From Pohlia nutans (taxonomy: Eukaryota; Streptophyta; Bryopsida; Bryales; Mniaceae): a stretch of 64,000 bases of DNA. The translations under genes and the position numbers were made by a program. This document shows, piece after piece, positions 51,646 to 63,805 of this stretch. The notes beneath the pieces were generated by a model. It had not been told where the DNA came from. It saw only the letters and a list, made by a program, of their open reading frames with translations, and did not search any database. How positions within the stretch are numbered: position 1 is the stretch's first letter; each line of letters begins with the position of its first letter. The stretch covers positions 13,173,811 through 13,237,810 of the forward strand of contig CM040085.1 in NCBI GenBank assembly GCA_022496805.1. The letters are read 5' to 3'.

Positions 51646-52190
51646 TTAACCCTTTAGTGCCCACACAGTTCTGAGCTCAAAAAATGTTAGCATTTAGTAG
51701 GCCATAATTCATACAATTTTTTGAATTTTTAAACAAAATGTTTTCTACACCTTCTTTGTTAGAGTATGCACTTTCCCTGAAATTTTCAGAATTTTTTCAA
51801 ATTTTTTCTTTTTTTATAACTTTTTACGTGATCTGCTCTTGAAAACACATTGCAAATACAGAATAGAAAACCCAATACTAAATAAAATCTGAAAAATTTA
51901 CAATAACATCAAACCATAACCGTTTCATTCAGGAATCATTTTCAAGGTCACCACATGCTTATATTAGGAATTTCGACTTTTTAGGGTTTCCAAATGTACC
52001 TGTTAGGTACATGCATTTTTAAGACCCCCTTCTCTTAAAAAATCATAGAAAATGGAGTTTGAGGTATTAATTTCAACTAAAATTTCCATTAGATTGCTTG
52101 ACTTGTAAAGCCAATTTGTTCTTCAGAAACAAAATGCTAATTTTTTTTCATTTTGTTCACTTTTTGGCCTCCTGGGCACTAAAGGGTTAA
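51646..52190. mobile_element. TTAA-flanked small element (piggyBac-like), copy b
   Basis: Perfect 14-bp terminal inverted repeats CCCTTTAGTGCCCA (51,650-51,663) and TGGGCACTAAAGGG (52,173-52,186), directly flanked by TTAA on both sides. 545 bp including target sites. No open frame. TTAA targets and CCC-starting ends are diagnostic of piggyBac-type elements. Confidence 0.8.
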
Positions 52191-52798
52191 GCAAATTGCA
52201 ATGGTAGGCACTAGGAGGCAGAAATCTTCTCTTGCAAGCCCAAATGCATATTTATGGAGCCATTTTCATACTCATAACATTCAATAGCTTTCATGCTCAC
52301 TGCCTTTCCTTCATGCACTCTGCTCATCACCTTGAGCCTCCACCTGTCCACTTAGCTATGGATGAAGTAATATTGGGTGTGGAATATTCCATACCATCTA
52401 CTGTAGAGCCAAGGCAGAGACTTTGCATGCTACTAAATGTTATGGTTGTGTAAATGACCCATCCGTCTGAGGATGATTTTAATACCTCATCCTTATTCAA
52501 GGCTTTATATAAACTTATTCCTTTGTAAATGTAGACTTCCACTTCCCATTCGTTCCAAGAGCGTACTTATTGTCTCTGCCCTACCAAGGGAGAGACTACG
52601 AAAACACTTCGTTTTCAAGGAGTTACATGGTTGAATAGTATAAACAAGCCGTAAAAGTAAATCTAGGGTAAATACTAAGGCAGAGACTACGCGACTAGCC
52701 GCTTGTTCTATGCCAACAATGCTCCTCATGATTTATCAAGTAACTTTACTTATTGTGACCATCACATTGTATGGGTTGCCGTGGATTGTTGGTTGCAG
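52191..52798. other. Intergenic or intron, nothing recognised
   Basis: No coding stretch with splice support. It contains two similar short segments (AAGGCAGAGACT near 52,410 and 52,679). Confidence 0.4.
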
Positions 52799-52878
52799 GT
52801 GTAACTCATACTTTTTTCTCTCGCTGGAAGTTCAATTTTCGCGACAAAGTTATTTGCATGGTGAGCAATAAAAAATGA
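52799..52878 (+). CDS. Possible terminal exon of the unrecognised gene
   Basis: The acceptor TTGGTTGCAG at 52,798 followed by a phase-1 frame of 26 codons (VTHTFFSRWKFNFRDK and on) to TGA at 52,876-52,878. Its phase fits the donor at 51,335, but it is short and a donor-like GTGAGC sits at 52,861, so it may be internal or not an exon at all. Confidence 0.3.
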
Positions 52879-53170
52879 TATCCTCTAAAATGGTATTCTA
52901 AAATATGTTGTGCACTTAATATACAATCATTGACCATCATAGCACACTTGTCAAACTATGTCAGTCAATTTTTTTCGGGACTCCACCCAGTCAGATTGAA
53001 AGAGGTCAGGGTATACTGTCTGTATGATCTTTTGAGTTATTTTTCATGTCATTTGACATTGTGGGGATGGGTTGTTGTCATTGTAGAAATGAAGGCGATG
53101 CAGTTCCTAGTTCCTACCCCCATTGTCCCTCTTATCTTGACTACGCTGAATGTGGGGTATGTCTACAACT

Positions 53171-53330
53171 TTACCCTTAAACGACATTTGAAGTAAGTCC
53201 CATGCCGGGCTTAGTTATGAGAGAATAAGGAGAAAAAAAGTGGATTTTCTCAATTAAAATTGAAATGGATAGGAGTTTTGGAAAGGTGATGAAAAAGCAA
53301 GGCTAGATTCCCAGCTTGTGTTGGAATTAG
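53171..53330. mobile_element. End fragment of a TTAA-type element
   Basis: TTACCCTTAAACG and the following 130 bp match the reverse complement of the right end of copy d (62,840-62,990), including AAAAAAGTGGATTTTCTCAA. The partner end was not found. Confidence 0.5.
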
Positions 53331-56214
53331 AAAAATGTAGAACACATGCACATCACAAGAGTGCATCAAGGGATGTTTGGATAGGAAGCTCGGATGGAAG
53401 AGTGTGTGAGTGAAGTTGCGAAGGAATTGTGTGAATGATGCTTGGAAGGAGTTGTCAATGTAGACGTGCTTCTCCACGCGCTACGTGGCGGGCGTAGGGA
53501 GTTTTTGGCAGGCTTGAGCTCAAATTGGTAAGATCAAACCGTTGGATTGGAAGATTATAGTATGTCTTTGAACCGTATAATGCACACTCAAAAAAGAGAT
53601 TTTGGAGGGTGTGTAACTTCAAAGTCAAATAGAATTTGGGTTAAATTTTCAAAAATGAAAGTGAAGAGGTTCACCAATGACCTATGTCAACACCTCCCCG
53701 TTGCAATCTTTCATGTCAAGAATGGACTCACACATAATTATTGTGAATTTTATAAGTGATAGTGACTCATCCTTATACGGTTTAGAACAAAAAAAAAAAA
53801 ATGTTAAAATATGAAAGGAGTTGATACATTGATCAAGATCGGAATACATACATTATAAAAGTACATTCAACAGCATCAATCTTAGGTTTTATATTGGTTT
53901 TTCATATAATACAATATTTTTCTCTAAAAAACTTCACTATCAATTCAAAAACTTATTTTTGTTCGATTTTAGAGGTATTTAAAAAGAAGTTGTGTTTTTC
54001 CACCTTCTATATTCACTTTCACTCTAAAAATGAGTGTTAGCAAGAAAAATTAATGAATTTTTTTAAACCGGATTCCTAGCATTGGAAACAAGCGTCTTAA
54101 CTTTGAACATGTGTCTGTTTTCAACTTCAATGAATGTGGGTTATTTTAACTTCCAAACTTATAATTATTTTCCAACATCTTAGAATGTTGCTTGTGGATA
54201 ATCATCATACAATAGCATATTAAGAACTCAAGTGAGCTAATATAGTTTTGAAAGGGTAATAATCATCCCCTCTCGATGGTCTGCAATGGGAAAACGTATG
54301 ATTTTTCTTTTATTGACTACAACATTACTTTATTCATTTAATATTGATCAAGTTGAAATATTCTTCAAATTTCTATTTTATTTTAACAGTATTATTTTAA
54401 AGAAAAAAATCTAGTGGATCTAAATATGTGCAATGATCGAAGTAAGAATAATGGACTATAGAAAATATTTGAATTGTTAATATAATCTCATTTCTTCATC
54501 TAGATGGGAATCATTTCTATAATTGAAATCAACAAACCAAATTAGCAAATTCAAAATTTCAGAAGTAATGCCATCATTTATCCTAAACTGCCTAACCATG
54601 CAAATTTTGCACAATGTCCCACATGATGTACAAAATCATCACTACTTTCCTTATGGATGAAAGGGTTTTGAAGTGTGGTTTTTTTACATGATTTTTTAAG
54701 GTACCTACCTTTACGTAAATGAAGTCATATTAGGAAAATATTTAAAATTGAATTTACTAGGTCCTTTTATTCCATGTGAGCTTTTATTAAAACAAAAAAA
54801 ATCCAAAGGTTTGAGATATAAAAGGCGCACTAAATCCATTCTTTGAGACTGACTATCAAATGAAAGTTGTAGATGGTTTCTTTTCAATGACATTCATATA
54901 GCTGAATTAAGTGATAGTGCCAAAATATGTTTAAATTTGATTTTAAAAGATATATATTTTTTAATTATATGATAAATACATAAATACTCATTATCTTATG
55001 AATTTTGGAATATTTAGGCATTTTATTTCAAATTCGATTGTATGGATGTCTTCTAATAAGGATGTCTTACATATGTTCTTTAGAGTTGAAGCTCAAAAAG
55101 GTTAAATGAGCCTCATTTTATAATATATTTAGGCATAGCCCAAAAACTTTAGGCATTTAGGGTTACTAAAATTTGACGTTTAACCTCACAAACTAAGCCA
55201 AGGTGGCAACTTTTTATTGTATGTGAGCTTCAAAGTCTCTTATCACCACTATCACCATTTCAAAGCAAATTTTGATCACTCATAACTTGTACAATTTTAG
55301 GGATTAGAAAGTGTATATGGTGTCCATTAAAATTGGCTTGGAAAGAATAGCAACTTTTCAAATGCTCATAACTATAAACATTTGTGAATTAAAAGGCATT
55401 GGTAGAATTTTTCAGTTTTTTATTTTAAATTTACTATAAGATTGAGTAGTTGCTTGTTTTTATTTTTATATTGATTTTTAGTATAATTGATTCAAGGAAA
55501 CTATGAAAACAATCCAATAATACCATTCAAGAATTGCTTGGTCTTTATTTAAATCTTAATTTTTAAAATTTAAGTATATTGATTCTACAAAATCTATTGT
55601 GCTAATAATAATTTATAAATCTTTTTAAGAATATCGGGGACCCTCAATTAAAATATGTCAATTTTTTTCGTTTAATTATATTTAGAAATTTAATTAATAG
55701 TTGTATTTGGTTTTTTTATAATTAATTATCCATCCATTCTACACAGTATTGTTATATCCATAGTGACATTATTTTTACATCTATGCTATACTTACTAGAA
55801 TTAGTGAATCCAATTTTCAACATTTTTCCAAATTTCCTAAATAGAAATATTTATCATAAAAGAAGTTTTATTAAAAAAATCTTTATAAATTTTGAAAGAA
55901 AAATTTGAAAAATTGCACACAATTTTAAATGCTTCAATTGAATTTTCACTAAAAAGCTATATGAATTAAAAAGAATTAAGAAGTACACAAAATTTCAAAA
56001 TGTTCCTACAATATAATATACTTCACAAAGTAATTGGCATGTAATCATATATCTACAAGTATATATGACTTAACTATGTTATTGCTTTAGTTGCTACAAT
56101 TGCAACAATCCAATCATTGCTACATTGCATTTTTATTTTTATTTATTTTTTCAATTTCAATATGTTTTAATGATTAAGATATATATTAAAATACAATATC
56201 TCCTATCATTAGAA
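53331..56214. other. AT-rich intergenic DNA
   Basis: Nearly 3 kb without a gene, RNA or clear element. Poly-A and poly-T runs are frequent. Confidence 0.5.
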
Positions 56215-56425
56215 AAAAATTTAGAGCAAGAAAGGGCTACGAGTTGGTGCAGCATTTGCATGCAAAAAAATATTTTAAATATATTAAAATAAAATAAAAA
56301 CTCGATTTTTGGCCATGTCGGATTTGACATTTTTTAAAAAAATAGTTAATTATTTAATTATTTTTCATGCAACTACTGCACCAATTCACAAGCTTTTTCT
56401 TGCCTTGAATTTTTTTTTAATGATT
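56215..56425. mobile_element. Foldback element
   Basis: The left arm (GCAAGAAAGGGCTACGAG, TTGGTGCAGCATTTGCATG) and the right arm (CATGCAACTACTGCACCAA, CAAGCTTTTTCTTGC) are imperfect inverted repeats of about 50 bp. A related copy is at 57,500-57,690. Confidence 0.65.
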
Positions 56426-57499
56426 GTAGGTTTGAATTTTATAAAATCACCAATGTCAACACCCCTATTTCAAAAGTCTTTTTAACAAAATCAAGAAGAT
56501 CTTTACAATATTGATTCTACTATCGCAAAAATTCAATGGCTTGAATTAAAATAAGAAAAAGAATACAAAATACAAAATCTTGATTTAATATGAAGGTTTA
56601 ATAACATGCATTATTTCCACAACTGTGATAAGTCAATATGAGGTAACATACCCAAAAAAAAATTGTTATTTTTCCTTATCTAAGAATTTTTTTAAGAAAT
56701 TACTTGAAATTGATATCTTACATCATGTAGATTCAAATTGTATAAAACTTTTAATTCATACACTCTTTCTTTAGATACTTCATAACAAGATCTATTTGTG
56801 TTTTTATTAACACATTAGTAATCATTGCAGTTTAGAGTTTTATATACATTGGTAGGTGTAGAAATGATTTATAAGTTTGCAAGGAAGTTAGGTTGACACG
56901 CCTTAAGGCAAAAATGTACTTATTTTTATCTTGTGTTTTGGAAACCGTTCTTCTTTCCAAGCCTTTCAATGAAAATTAAAAAACCATAATTATGAATTTT
57001 TTTTATTGAATTATGGATTTTGACTTTTAAAACTATAGGCTCTTTTAGATTTTAAAAAAAATTAAAATATGAAAAATGTACCTTGAAATTCAAACATATA
57101 GTGTACTTTCAAGAAAAAAAACAAAAAAATCAAATCAAACTTAGAATTCAACCTCTTGATCTTTATATAAGAATGTGTTCTATGAATAACATTTTTTTCC
57201 TATTTTTTCTTTATTATTTATAGTATACAGAAAATTGCAAGTTACGGTCTACTAAGTGGGGGATGCAACTAAAACCCGTGCAACTCATGCACAGTGGTGT
57301 AGTGTGCATCTCTCAACTTTCAATTAAATTAAAAATTTCACCATCCAATATAGGGTTTATGCTAATAATTCCTCTTTAATGATTGTTAATTTTATTTTGA
57401 GACTCTAGACTTTACTCAATAGCCTTTCTTGTTTTTTACCCATTAGGGGTAATGAGAGCCTTTTTTACATAACCTCCGTAGTTAGGTTTTATGAAAAAT
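56426..57499. other. AT-rich intergenic DNA
   Basis: No gene or RNA recognised. Confidence 0.5.
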
Positions 57500-57690
57500 G
57501 TGTTTCATATCCCACCTTTGAAATTTAAAAATAAAAATAAAAATAAAACAAAATTAAATTTAAAAACCTTCAATTTCGACCACGTCAAATTTGATAATTT
57601 ATTTATTTATAATTATTTTTTGCATGCAACTGCTCCACTAACTCGCATTCTCGCAACCTTTTCTTGCCCTGAATTTTTTTCTAATGGTGC
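57500..57690. mobile_element. Relative of the foldback element at 56,215
   Basis: The right part (TTTTTGCATGCAACTGCTCC, ACCTTTTCTTGCCCTGAATT) and a middle block (CACGTCAAATTTGA) match the 56.2-kb element. The left arm is missing or decayed. Confidence 0.5.
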
Positions 57691-58671
57691 ACTTTTGACA
57701 AGCAACACGCAATCAAATCCAAGCAGAGATGAATAATTTGGATAGAAAAATTGGAATTTTGCAAAATTTATTGTGGTAGACATCTTAACTTTGAAATTTT
57801 AGAAACAATGCAACTTATTGTCACAAAATTCCATCCCAATATTTATTGGTGATTTTTCAAAGATTGAAAAAGAGCAACAATCCTACACCGCGACAAAAAA
57901 GTTGGGTGACCGTAGCTTGCAATCACCTACACAAGTGAAAAAAATTCTACAAACTTCACAAATAAGAATTTTGAAATCTTCATTTAATTATTTGTATGTT
58001 TCATGAATTCAAAATCTCTACACATTCCTTAGACTTTAGGTAGATATAGATGCCACTTATAAGTGTTTGAAATCATATAATTTGTAAGCCAAGTGAATTT
58101 TTTATTTTTTATTTTCAAAAAATCTTCAATACTATTTATAATAAAATTAATGGTCTTGAGATATTTTAGTATATCTTTTTATCATGTCACAAAGAAATAA
58201 CCATCATAAAATACAATTATAATAAGCAAAAATCACATGAAAAGGTGACAACATGACATTAGTTCAAAAATAATCGATTAAAAGTATATTTAAAAAATTC
58301 TCACTTATCATTTTCTTTTTGGATACTTTGACCTTTGAGGATTAAATTTCATCAAGTTACTTTGACAATCTAGTGTAAAATGAAGGAGGTCTAGATGTTA
58401 GAATTATCAAGTAATTTAATAATGTTGTAAAGGTATTATCCTTGTTAGCATTTAAATTAGTACTTTTGGGAAAGGAAAGTGTTTTTCCCCTATATATGCG
58501 TTCAACATGAGCTTAGCTAGCCATCATACCCGTAGCATAGGTGCTTTCATGTCATTGGAGATGAGGACATAAAGTATTGGTGTTTTCCTATTATTGAAGA
58601 TGAGGACGTAGCTTGCATTTATTATCTTGTAAACAATTATGGTCCTTGCAATTTTCCACACAAGATACTTG
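57691..58671. other. AT-rich intergenic DNA
   Basis: No gene recognised. Short direct repeats around GATGAGGACATAAAG / GATGAGGACGTAGC lie near 58,561 and 58,600. Confidence 0.5.
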
Positions 58672-59240
58672 TTAACTCCTAAAGCACCAAGTGTCCTAAC
58701 TAGGACATTTCAATGTTTGGATAGGTTCCCACGGTGTCAATTTTTATTTTTGTTTTTTGAAATAAATTATGTGAATTTGGTATATCAATAAAAAAAAAAT
58801 GGGGATCTAATTTCTTTTTGATTCCGACTTTTTTAATGGAAGTTATGGAGCAAAAGGGGTTTTTTTGGGGAAAATGGGCAGTGCGGGCAGGGCTCAAAAT
58901 AAACCTCAGAAATTATTATTTTTCAACTTTAAATGTAGGATCTTGATATAGATTATCAAGAGAGTGCATGGTAAAATTCTCATAGCATTTGACCGTACAG
59001 ATTGCAAGATTATAGCGTTTGAAGTGAAAAGATGAAATTGCAGTCTTTTTGGATATTTTTTGACCGTCTTTGAAGACATGGGTAAAATTGTTAAATTGGT
59101 CAAAAAAATTCTTAAATTTTATTTAAATGTATCATTTGGTATTTTCTATCGAGAGGAAAAAAATATTCATAAGAAAATGAATAGAAAGAGGTGAAAATGA
59201 TGCTCAAAAGTAGGAAAAACCGCTGTCCTTTAGGGGTTAA
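58672..59240. mobile_element. TTAA-flanked small element (piggyBac-like), copy c
   Basis: TTAA at both edges (58,672-58,675 and 59,237-59,240), with ends CTCCTAAAGCACC and GTCCTTTAGGGG. 569 bp. No coding capacity of note. Confidence 0.65.
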
Positions 59241-60028
59241 AAACTAGGTACTTCAGCTATCCAATCACCTCTAGTTAGTAGATTGTATATAAGACTTCTA
59301 GGGGTCTTGTTGAGGGCTAATTATCTTTCTCATGTTTGTGACTGAAATGATCCCATGTGACGCAGTTGTGATCCATTGTGACCATTTAAATCATAAGTGA
59401 CTGGTCATTAAGGATCAAATTCCTACTCGTGAGTAAATATACAAATTAAAAATCATGATAATTTGTATTGTATTTTATTGCAATATCGTATCTCACTCAT
59501 AGATAGTTATTGGTGTATGGTCTGCTTTTCCATCCATCCATAAGTTGGGGTCTTTATGCATGAAAGGGATGCACAAGGACCGAGGGATAAATGCACACAT
59601 GTGGGTCATCCAAGTTTCCACATGCCGATAAAGATGGTTAGCTATTTATAGGCTATACATGATGATGAGGAATATGCTTGATATTTTCCTCAAGGACAAA
59701 GCAAAGGTGGCACTAGCTAATGAATGTTATGTTGTTAAAATCATTTCTTTAATATGCAAAATGTTCTCCACAAAAATTTCAAAATATAACGATATTTCAT
59801 TAGTTAAAAAAGAATTGTTCAAAATATAATGATATTTCATTAGTTAGAAATTTTTTTGTTCAAAACCCAATTATATAGTTAAAATATGTTGTTCAAAGGG
59901 TTAAGTTTTCTTTCATCTTTCCTCTATTAAATTATATATGTATATATATATATATAAAACTTGAAAACTTATTTGGAAAATTCTACATGCAGAACTTTAA
60001 AATATTGTACGAATTACTAGTTAAAAAA
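59241..60028. other. AT-rich intergenic DNA with a TA microsatellite
   Basis: A (TA)n run lies at about 59,936-59,957. A 40-bp segment around AATATAACGATATTTCATTAG is tandemly duplicated near 59,780-59,850. No gene. Confidence 0.6.
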
Positions 60029-60205
60029 CACTAGTAGAGATCTTGTCCAATGTGACTTGTCTTTAATGACTAAATGTTTGTTGTTACTTGTTTTTAGTAA
60101 TTTAAAATTAATTAGTTTCCAATTAATTTTGAGTCACTAAAAACAAGTCACAACAAACATTTAGTTGTTAAAAACAAGTCACATTGAACAAGATTTCTAC
60201 TAGTA
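60029..60205. mobile_element. CACTA-type foldback element, copy 2
   Basis: CACTAGTAGAGATCTTG to CAAGATTTCTACTAGTA. 177 bp, almost entirely an inverted repeat with arms of about 80 bp, and AAA on both flanks as a possible 3-bp duplication. The outermost base of the right end is changed (A for G). Confidence 0.7.
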
Positions 60206-61039
60206 AAATGTTTCAAAAAGCCATGTACATAATTTAAAGACATTATAATACTTGAAGAAATTATCACATATGATATTTTGGGATTCCCCTAAGATATTAA
60301 AAAAATATGTTTAAGATTGTATAAACTCAAAGTAAACCATATTTGAAACCTAATTGTGTTTAGAAGGACTCAAATTAGTGTTGTAAGACAGAACAAATGA
60401 TAAAAAGTTAAGGTTGAGATTGTTCAATGATTAAAACATTGTTGTCATTTTGTCAATTTATCTATTTTTGAACTATTTAGTGAAATCTAAACATTAGAAT
60501 CATCGGGTACTCCCCCATACATCACGGGGATCATGGAAAAATGTCTCCCACGATCATCAAGAATCTCCATATGTAATCATCAGGAACTCCTCAATGATTC
60601 GATTTAGAGGGATTTTGTGATTTGAGTTGTGTAACTACTAACATTCTATTTTGACTTATTTTATTTTTGGACTTTGAATTGTCTAGATTTAGATAAATTG
60701 TGCATTCAAATCATAGTAAATATTATAATCGTGTAAAGACAGTTATGACATCACTAACCAAAAAGTTTATTATTTTTAAGTCCTTCAATCATTTAAAAAT
60801 AAAAGTAAAGACTTTTTAATATTTTAAACAAATATTTTTGTCGTAATAAAATAATAAATCAATAATAAACGTAACAATTACGATAATCTCAAAATATGTA
60901 CTCCTATGACCGTGTAGTGTGTTTTTTTATTAGTAGCATACTTGGAGTAGTTATCTAAACCCTAAAATCATAAATGTCAACCTTCCACTAATGCATTTAG
61001 GACTATCTTACTCGACCACTAAACAAAGTGTCAAATATG
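60206..61039. other. AT-rich intergenic DNA
   Basis: Nothing recognised. Confidence 0.5.
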
Positions 61040-61350
61040 ACATCAAAAACGTTTAGTAATGTTTATTAATGCCACTAAACCTCTAGTAATGACATTAAAC
61101 ATTTAATAATGTCAATACACATTTAGTAATGTCAGTACACGTCTAGTAATGTCAGTACACGTTTAACAATGTTAGTAAAACGTATAACATCTAGTAAGGT
61201 CAGTCAACATTTAGTAATGTCAGTCAACGTTTAGTAATGTTAATAAATGTTTAACATTTAGTAATGTCACTAAACGTTTAGTAATGTCAGTACATGTCTA
61301 GTAATATATAGTAATGACAGTACATGTCTAGTAATGTATAGTAATGTCAA
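61040..61350. repeat. About 20-bp minisatellite (TAGTAATGTCAGTACACGTC type)
   Basis: Tandem, variable copies of TAGTAATGTCAGTA with ACGTC, ACGTT or AACGTTTA inserts. Related arrays lie at 63,160-63,360 and 63,660-63,800, and a short inverted patch at 62,275-62,335. Confidence 0.8.
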
Positions 61351-62466
61351 TAAACGTCTGATATGTTAGACAAGCATATTTCTAGAATATAGTCAAAATT
61401 TTCTTGGATATTCTTGGACATTTGGGGATATTTCATCCGAGTTTAATGTACTTGACACGAGTTCATTTAATTAAACATAACAACCATTACTAGAAACTAT
61501 GAAGGCCTCCAAGGTTTATAAGTGATGAGGTAGCATTTGATAGGAAAAAAAAGTGGATTGCCTTTGAGAAATCAACCTTGGCAAAAATAGAGAAAAAGAC
61601 CATGGTACTTAGGGTTTTCAATTCTTTAACTTCACCGAATGTATTTATCTCCCAACCTAGCACATATGGGACGTTTAATGAAGCTTGTATATGCAACTCC
61701 TATATTATACGTAGGAGACATCGGCATTTACACAACTTAGAAGACGGCTTTTGTAAAAATTATATCAAATTATATAAAAATAAAATGACCAATTTTTCTG
61801 GTGAAGACGAAAATTAAATAAAAAGAGATGTAGAAAATGTTGGGTTGCATATTTAATTTTAAAAAAGATGCTCCACAACGTATGTAAAGAATTGAAACAC
61901 CTATGAATAATTTTGAAAAATTCATATAAGAAGTTGCCTGCAACTAATATTAAAAGTCATTGGCAGTGTTTTATTTATGCCACAACAATCTTAAAGTTTT
62001 ATTAAAAAGCCCAAAAAGTTCAATAGTTTGGCCTATGCTATATGAAAAAAAACTCATATAATTAAGTTTTTAATGCTATTATTGTTTTCAAAGAATATTC
62101 GGTTGTTATATATAGTTACATTTTTTGATTCCTTGTTAGTAGGGTACAAGACTTTCCTACATTAAAACAAATTATATTACTTGAAATTGAACAAAAATGC
62201 AATATAAGTGATTATAATTAGGGCCATATAATACAAGAGTTGCGTACTTGGGTTTACTAACAAATGTTACCAAAAGTTTGATTACATTACTAAACGCCCA
62301 ATGTCACTAAACGTTTAGTGACATTACTAAACATTACTTTTATCACCCAAACATGAGTGATTTACAAAACCATAACATATATAATGATACTATGTCAAAG
62401 AGGAAAATTGACTTGTGGGGTATATACAAAATGTCCCAGTTTTAACATATGTGGTTTAGGAAGAGT
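61351..62466. other. AT-rich intergenic DNA
   Basis: No gene supported. The open stretch at 61,578-61,817 lacks domain or splice evidence. Confidence 0.5.
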
Positions 62467-62990
62467 TTAACCCTTAAATGCCAAGAGGGTTCTAAATGGG
62501 TAGTCTAAAGGAATTAAAAAATTAAAAAGCTGCCCCGAACAGTAGCCTCTTAAGTAACATGAACAATCAGGGAGAATTTCTTAAATCCTCTATAAACAAT
62601 GAATGGAGTGAACAGTGTCATTTCAAAAAAAAAAAACACAATGAGATTCCGACTCTGCAGTGAGTTCTATAATTCTAGTATATTTAATATTAATGATATA
62701 AAAACAAAAATAAACACTGATATACAACGTTGGCCAGCGCTGGTACCTTTGGTATCCATCAAGATCTCAAGCTGCCCGACTCCCTCCCCTTCCTCCCCAC
62801 TAATTCTTTTTCCAATTTCCTTAGAATGTACAAGTTTACTAAACCATACATATTTGCTAAATTTAGCCTCTCTTTTTCATCACCTTTTCAAAGCACTAAT
62901 CCATTTAAATTTTGGTTGAGAAAATCCACTTTTTTCTTGATTATTCTCTTAAATCAAGATCGTGAGGTTTTTTTGACGTTTAAGGGTTAC
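62467..62990. mobile_element. TTAA-flanked small element (piggyBac-like), copy d
   Basis: The left edge is TTAA then CCCTTAAATGCCAA; the right edge is TTGACGTTTAAGGG then TTAC. 524 bp. The open frame inside is not conserved with the fragment at 53,171 and is not taken as a gene. Confidence 0.6.
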
Positions 62991-63159
62991 GGTTCAACAA
63001 TTTTTCCATTGAGGAACCTTCAATTTATTCATCGTCTTTCCTATCCTCAAAATCTGATCTAAAACCTAATGTTGATGAGTCCTCCGTATCACTTGCATTT
63101 CTAAAGGAGGGCTCTAATGCATTTGGATCATCAACACAATGATACTTAGGGCTCTTAGT

Positions 63160-63360
63160 AATGCTAGTACACATCTAGTAATGTCAGTACACGTTTAATA
63201 ATGTCAGTAAATGTTTAACATCTAGTAATGTCAGTACTAATGTCAGTAAATGTCTAACATTTAGTAATGTGAGTACTAATGTTAGTAAATGTATAACATT
63301 TAGTAATGTCAATACTAATGTCAGTAAATGTTTAACATATAGTAATGACAGTACTATATA
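63160..63360. repeat. Minisatellite of the TAGTAATGTCAGTA family, second array
   Basis: The same unit as 61,040-61,350, arranged as longer mixed units (GTCAGTAAATGTTTAACAT). Confidence 0.75.
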
Positions 63361-63543
63361 ACATTCAGTAGCCTTCCAAGAGGCTGCCTTTTAGTTTCAT
63401 ATATCCACCTTTATATATATCAAGTGACTAGTGATTTGTAATTGAATGGACTATTGAATCAAATAAACAATTACAAAACATTGTTGAATTGTAATTGAGT
63501 GAGTACTTTGGATTACTGTTCACCATGGTTGATTGATCTTGCT

Positions 63544-63657
63544 TAATGCCACATGCCCCCATAGCTACTAATGTGATGTGGAATATCCCACATCATTTCA
63601 TTGGGGGATGAAATGATGTGGGATCTTCCACATCATTCAGTTGGGAGAAGGCATTAG
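63544..63657. repeat. Foldback (hairpin) element
   Basis: TAATGCC...GATGTGGAATATCCCACATC...TTTCAT is inverted as ATGAAATGATGTGGGATCTTCCACATC...GGCATTA around a short TGGGGG loop. The stem is about 50 bp with few mismatches in the inner 27. Confidence 0.75.
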
Positions 63658-63659
63658 TC

Positions 63660-63805
63660 ACAGAGGCTACTAAATGCTATGTAATGTCAATAAATCTCTA
63701 ACATTTAGTAATGTCAGTACTAATATCAGTACATGTCTAACATCTAGTAATATCAATACTAATGTCAATACATGTCTAGTATTGTCAATAAACGACCAGT
63801 ATGTT
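63660..63805. repeat. Minisatellite of the TAGTAATGTCAGTA family, third array
   Basis: Variable copies of ATTTAGTAATGTCAGTACTAA. The remaining 195 bp to the window end hold nothing recognisable. Confidence 0.7.

Noticed and set aside
53087..53156. Possible extra exon of the unrecognised gene (between TTGTAG and GGG|GTATGT)
   Set aside because: Splice sites look fair and one frame is protein-like, but its phase does not fit the preceding candidate exon at 52,799.
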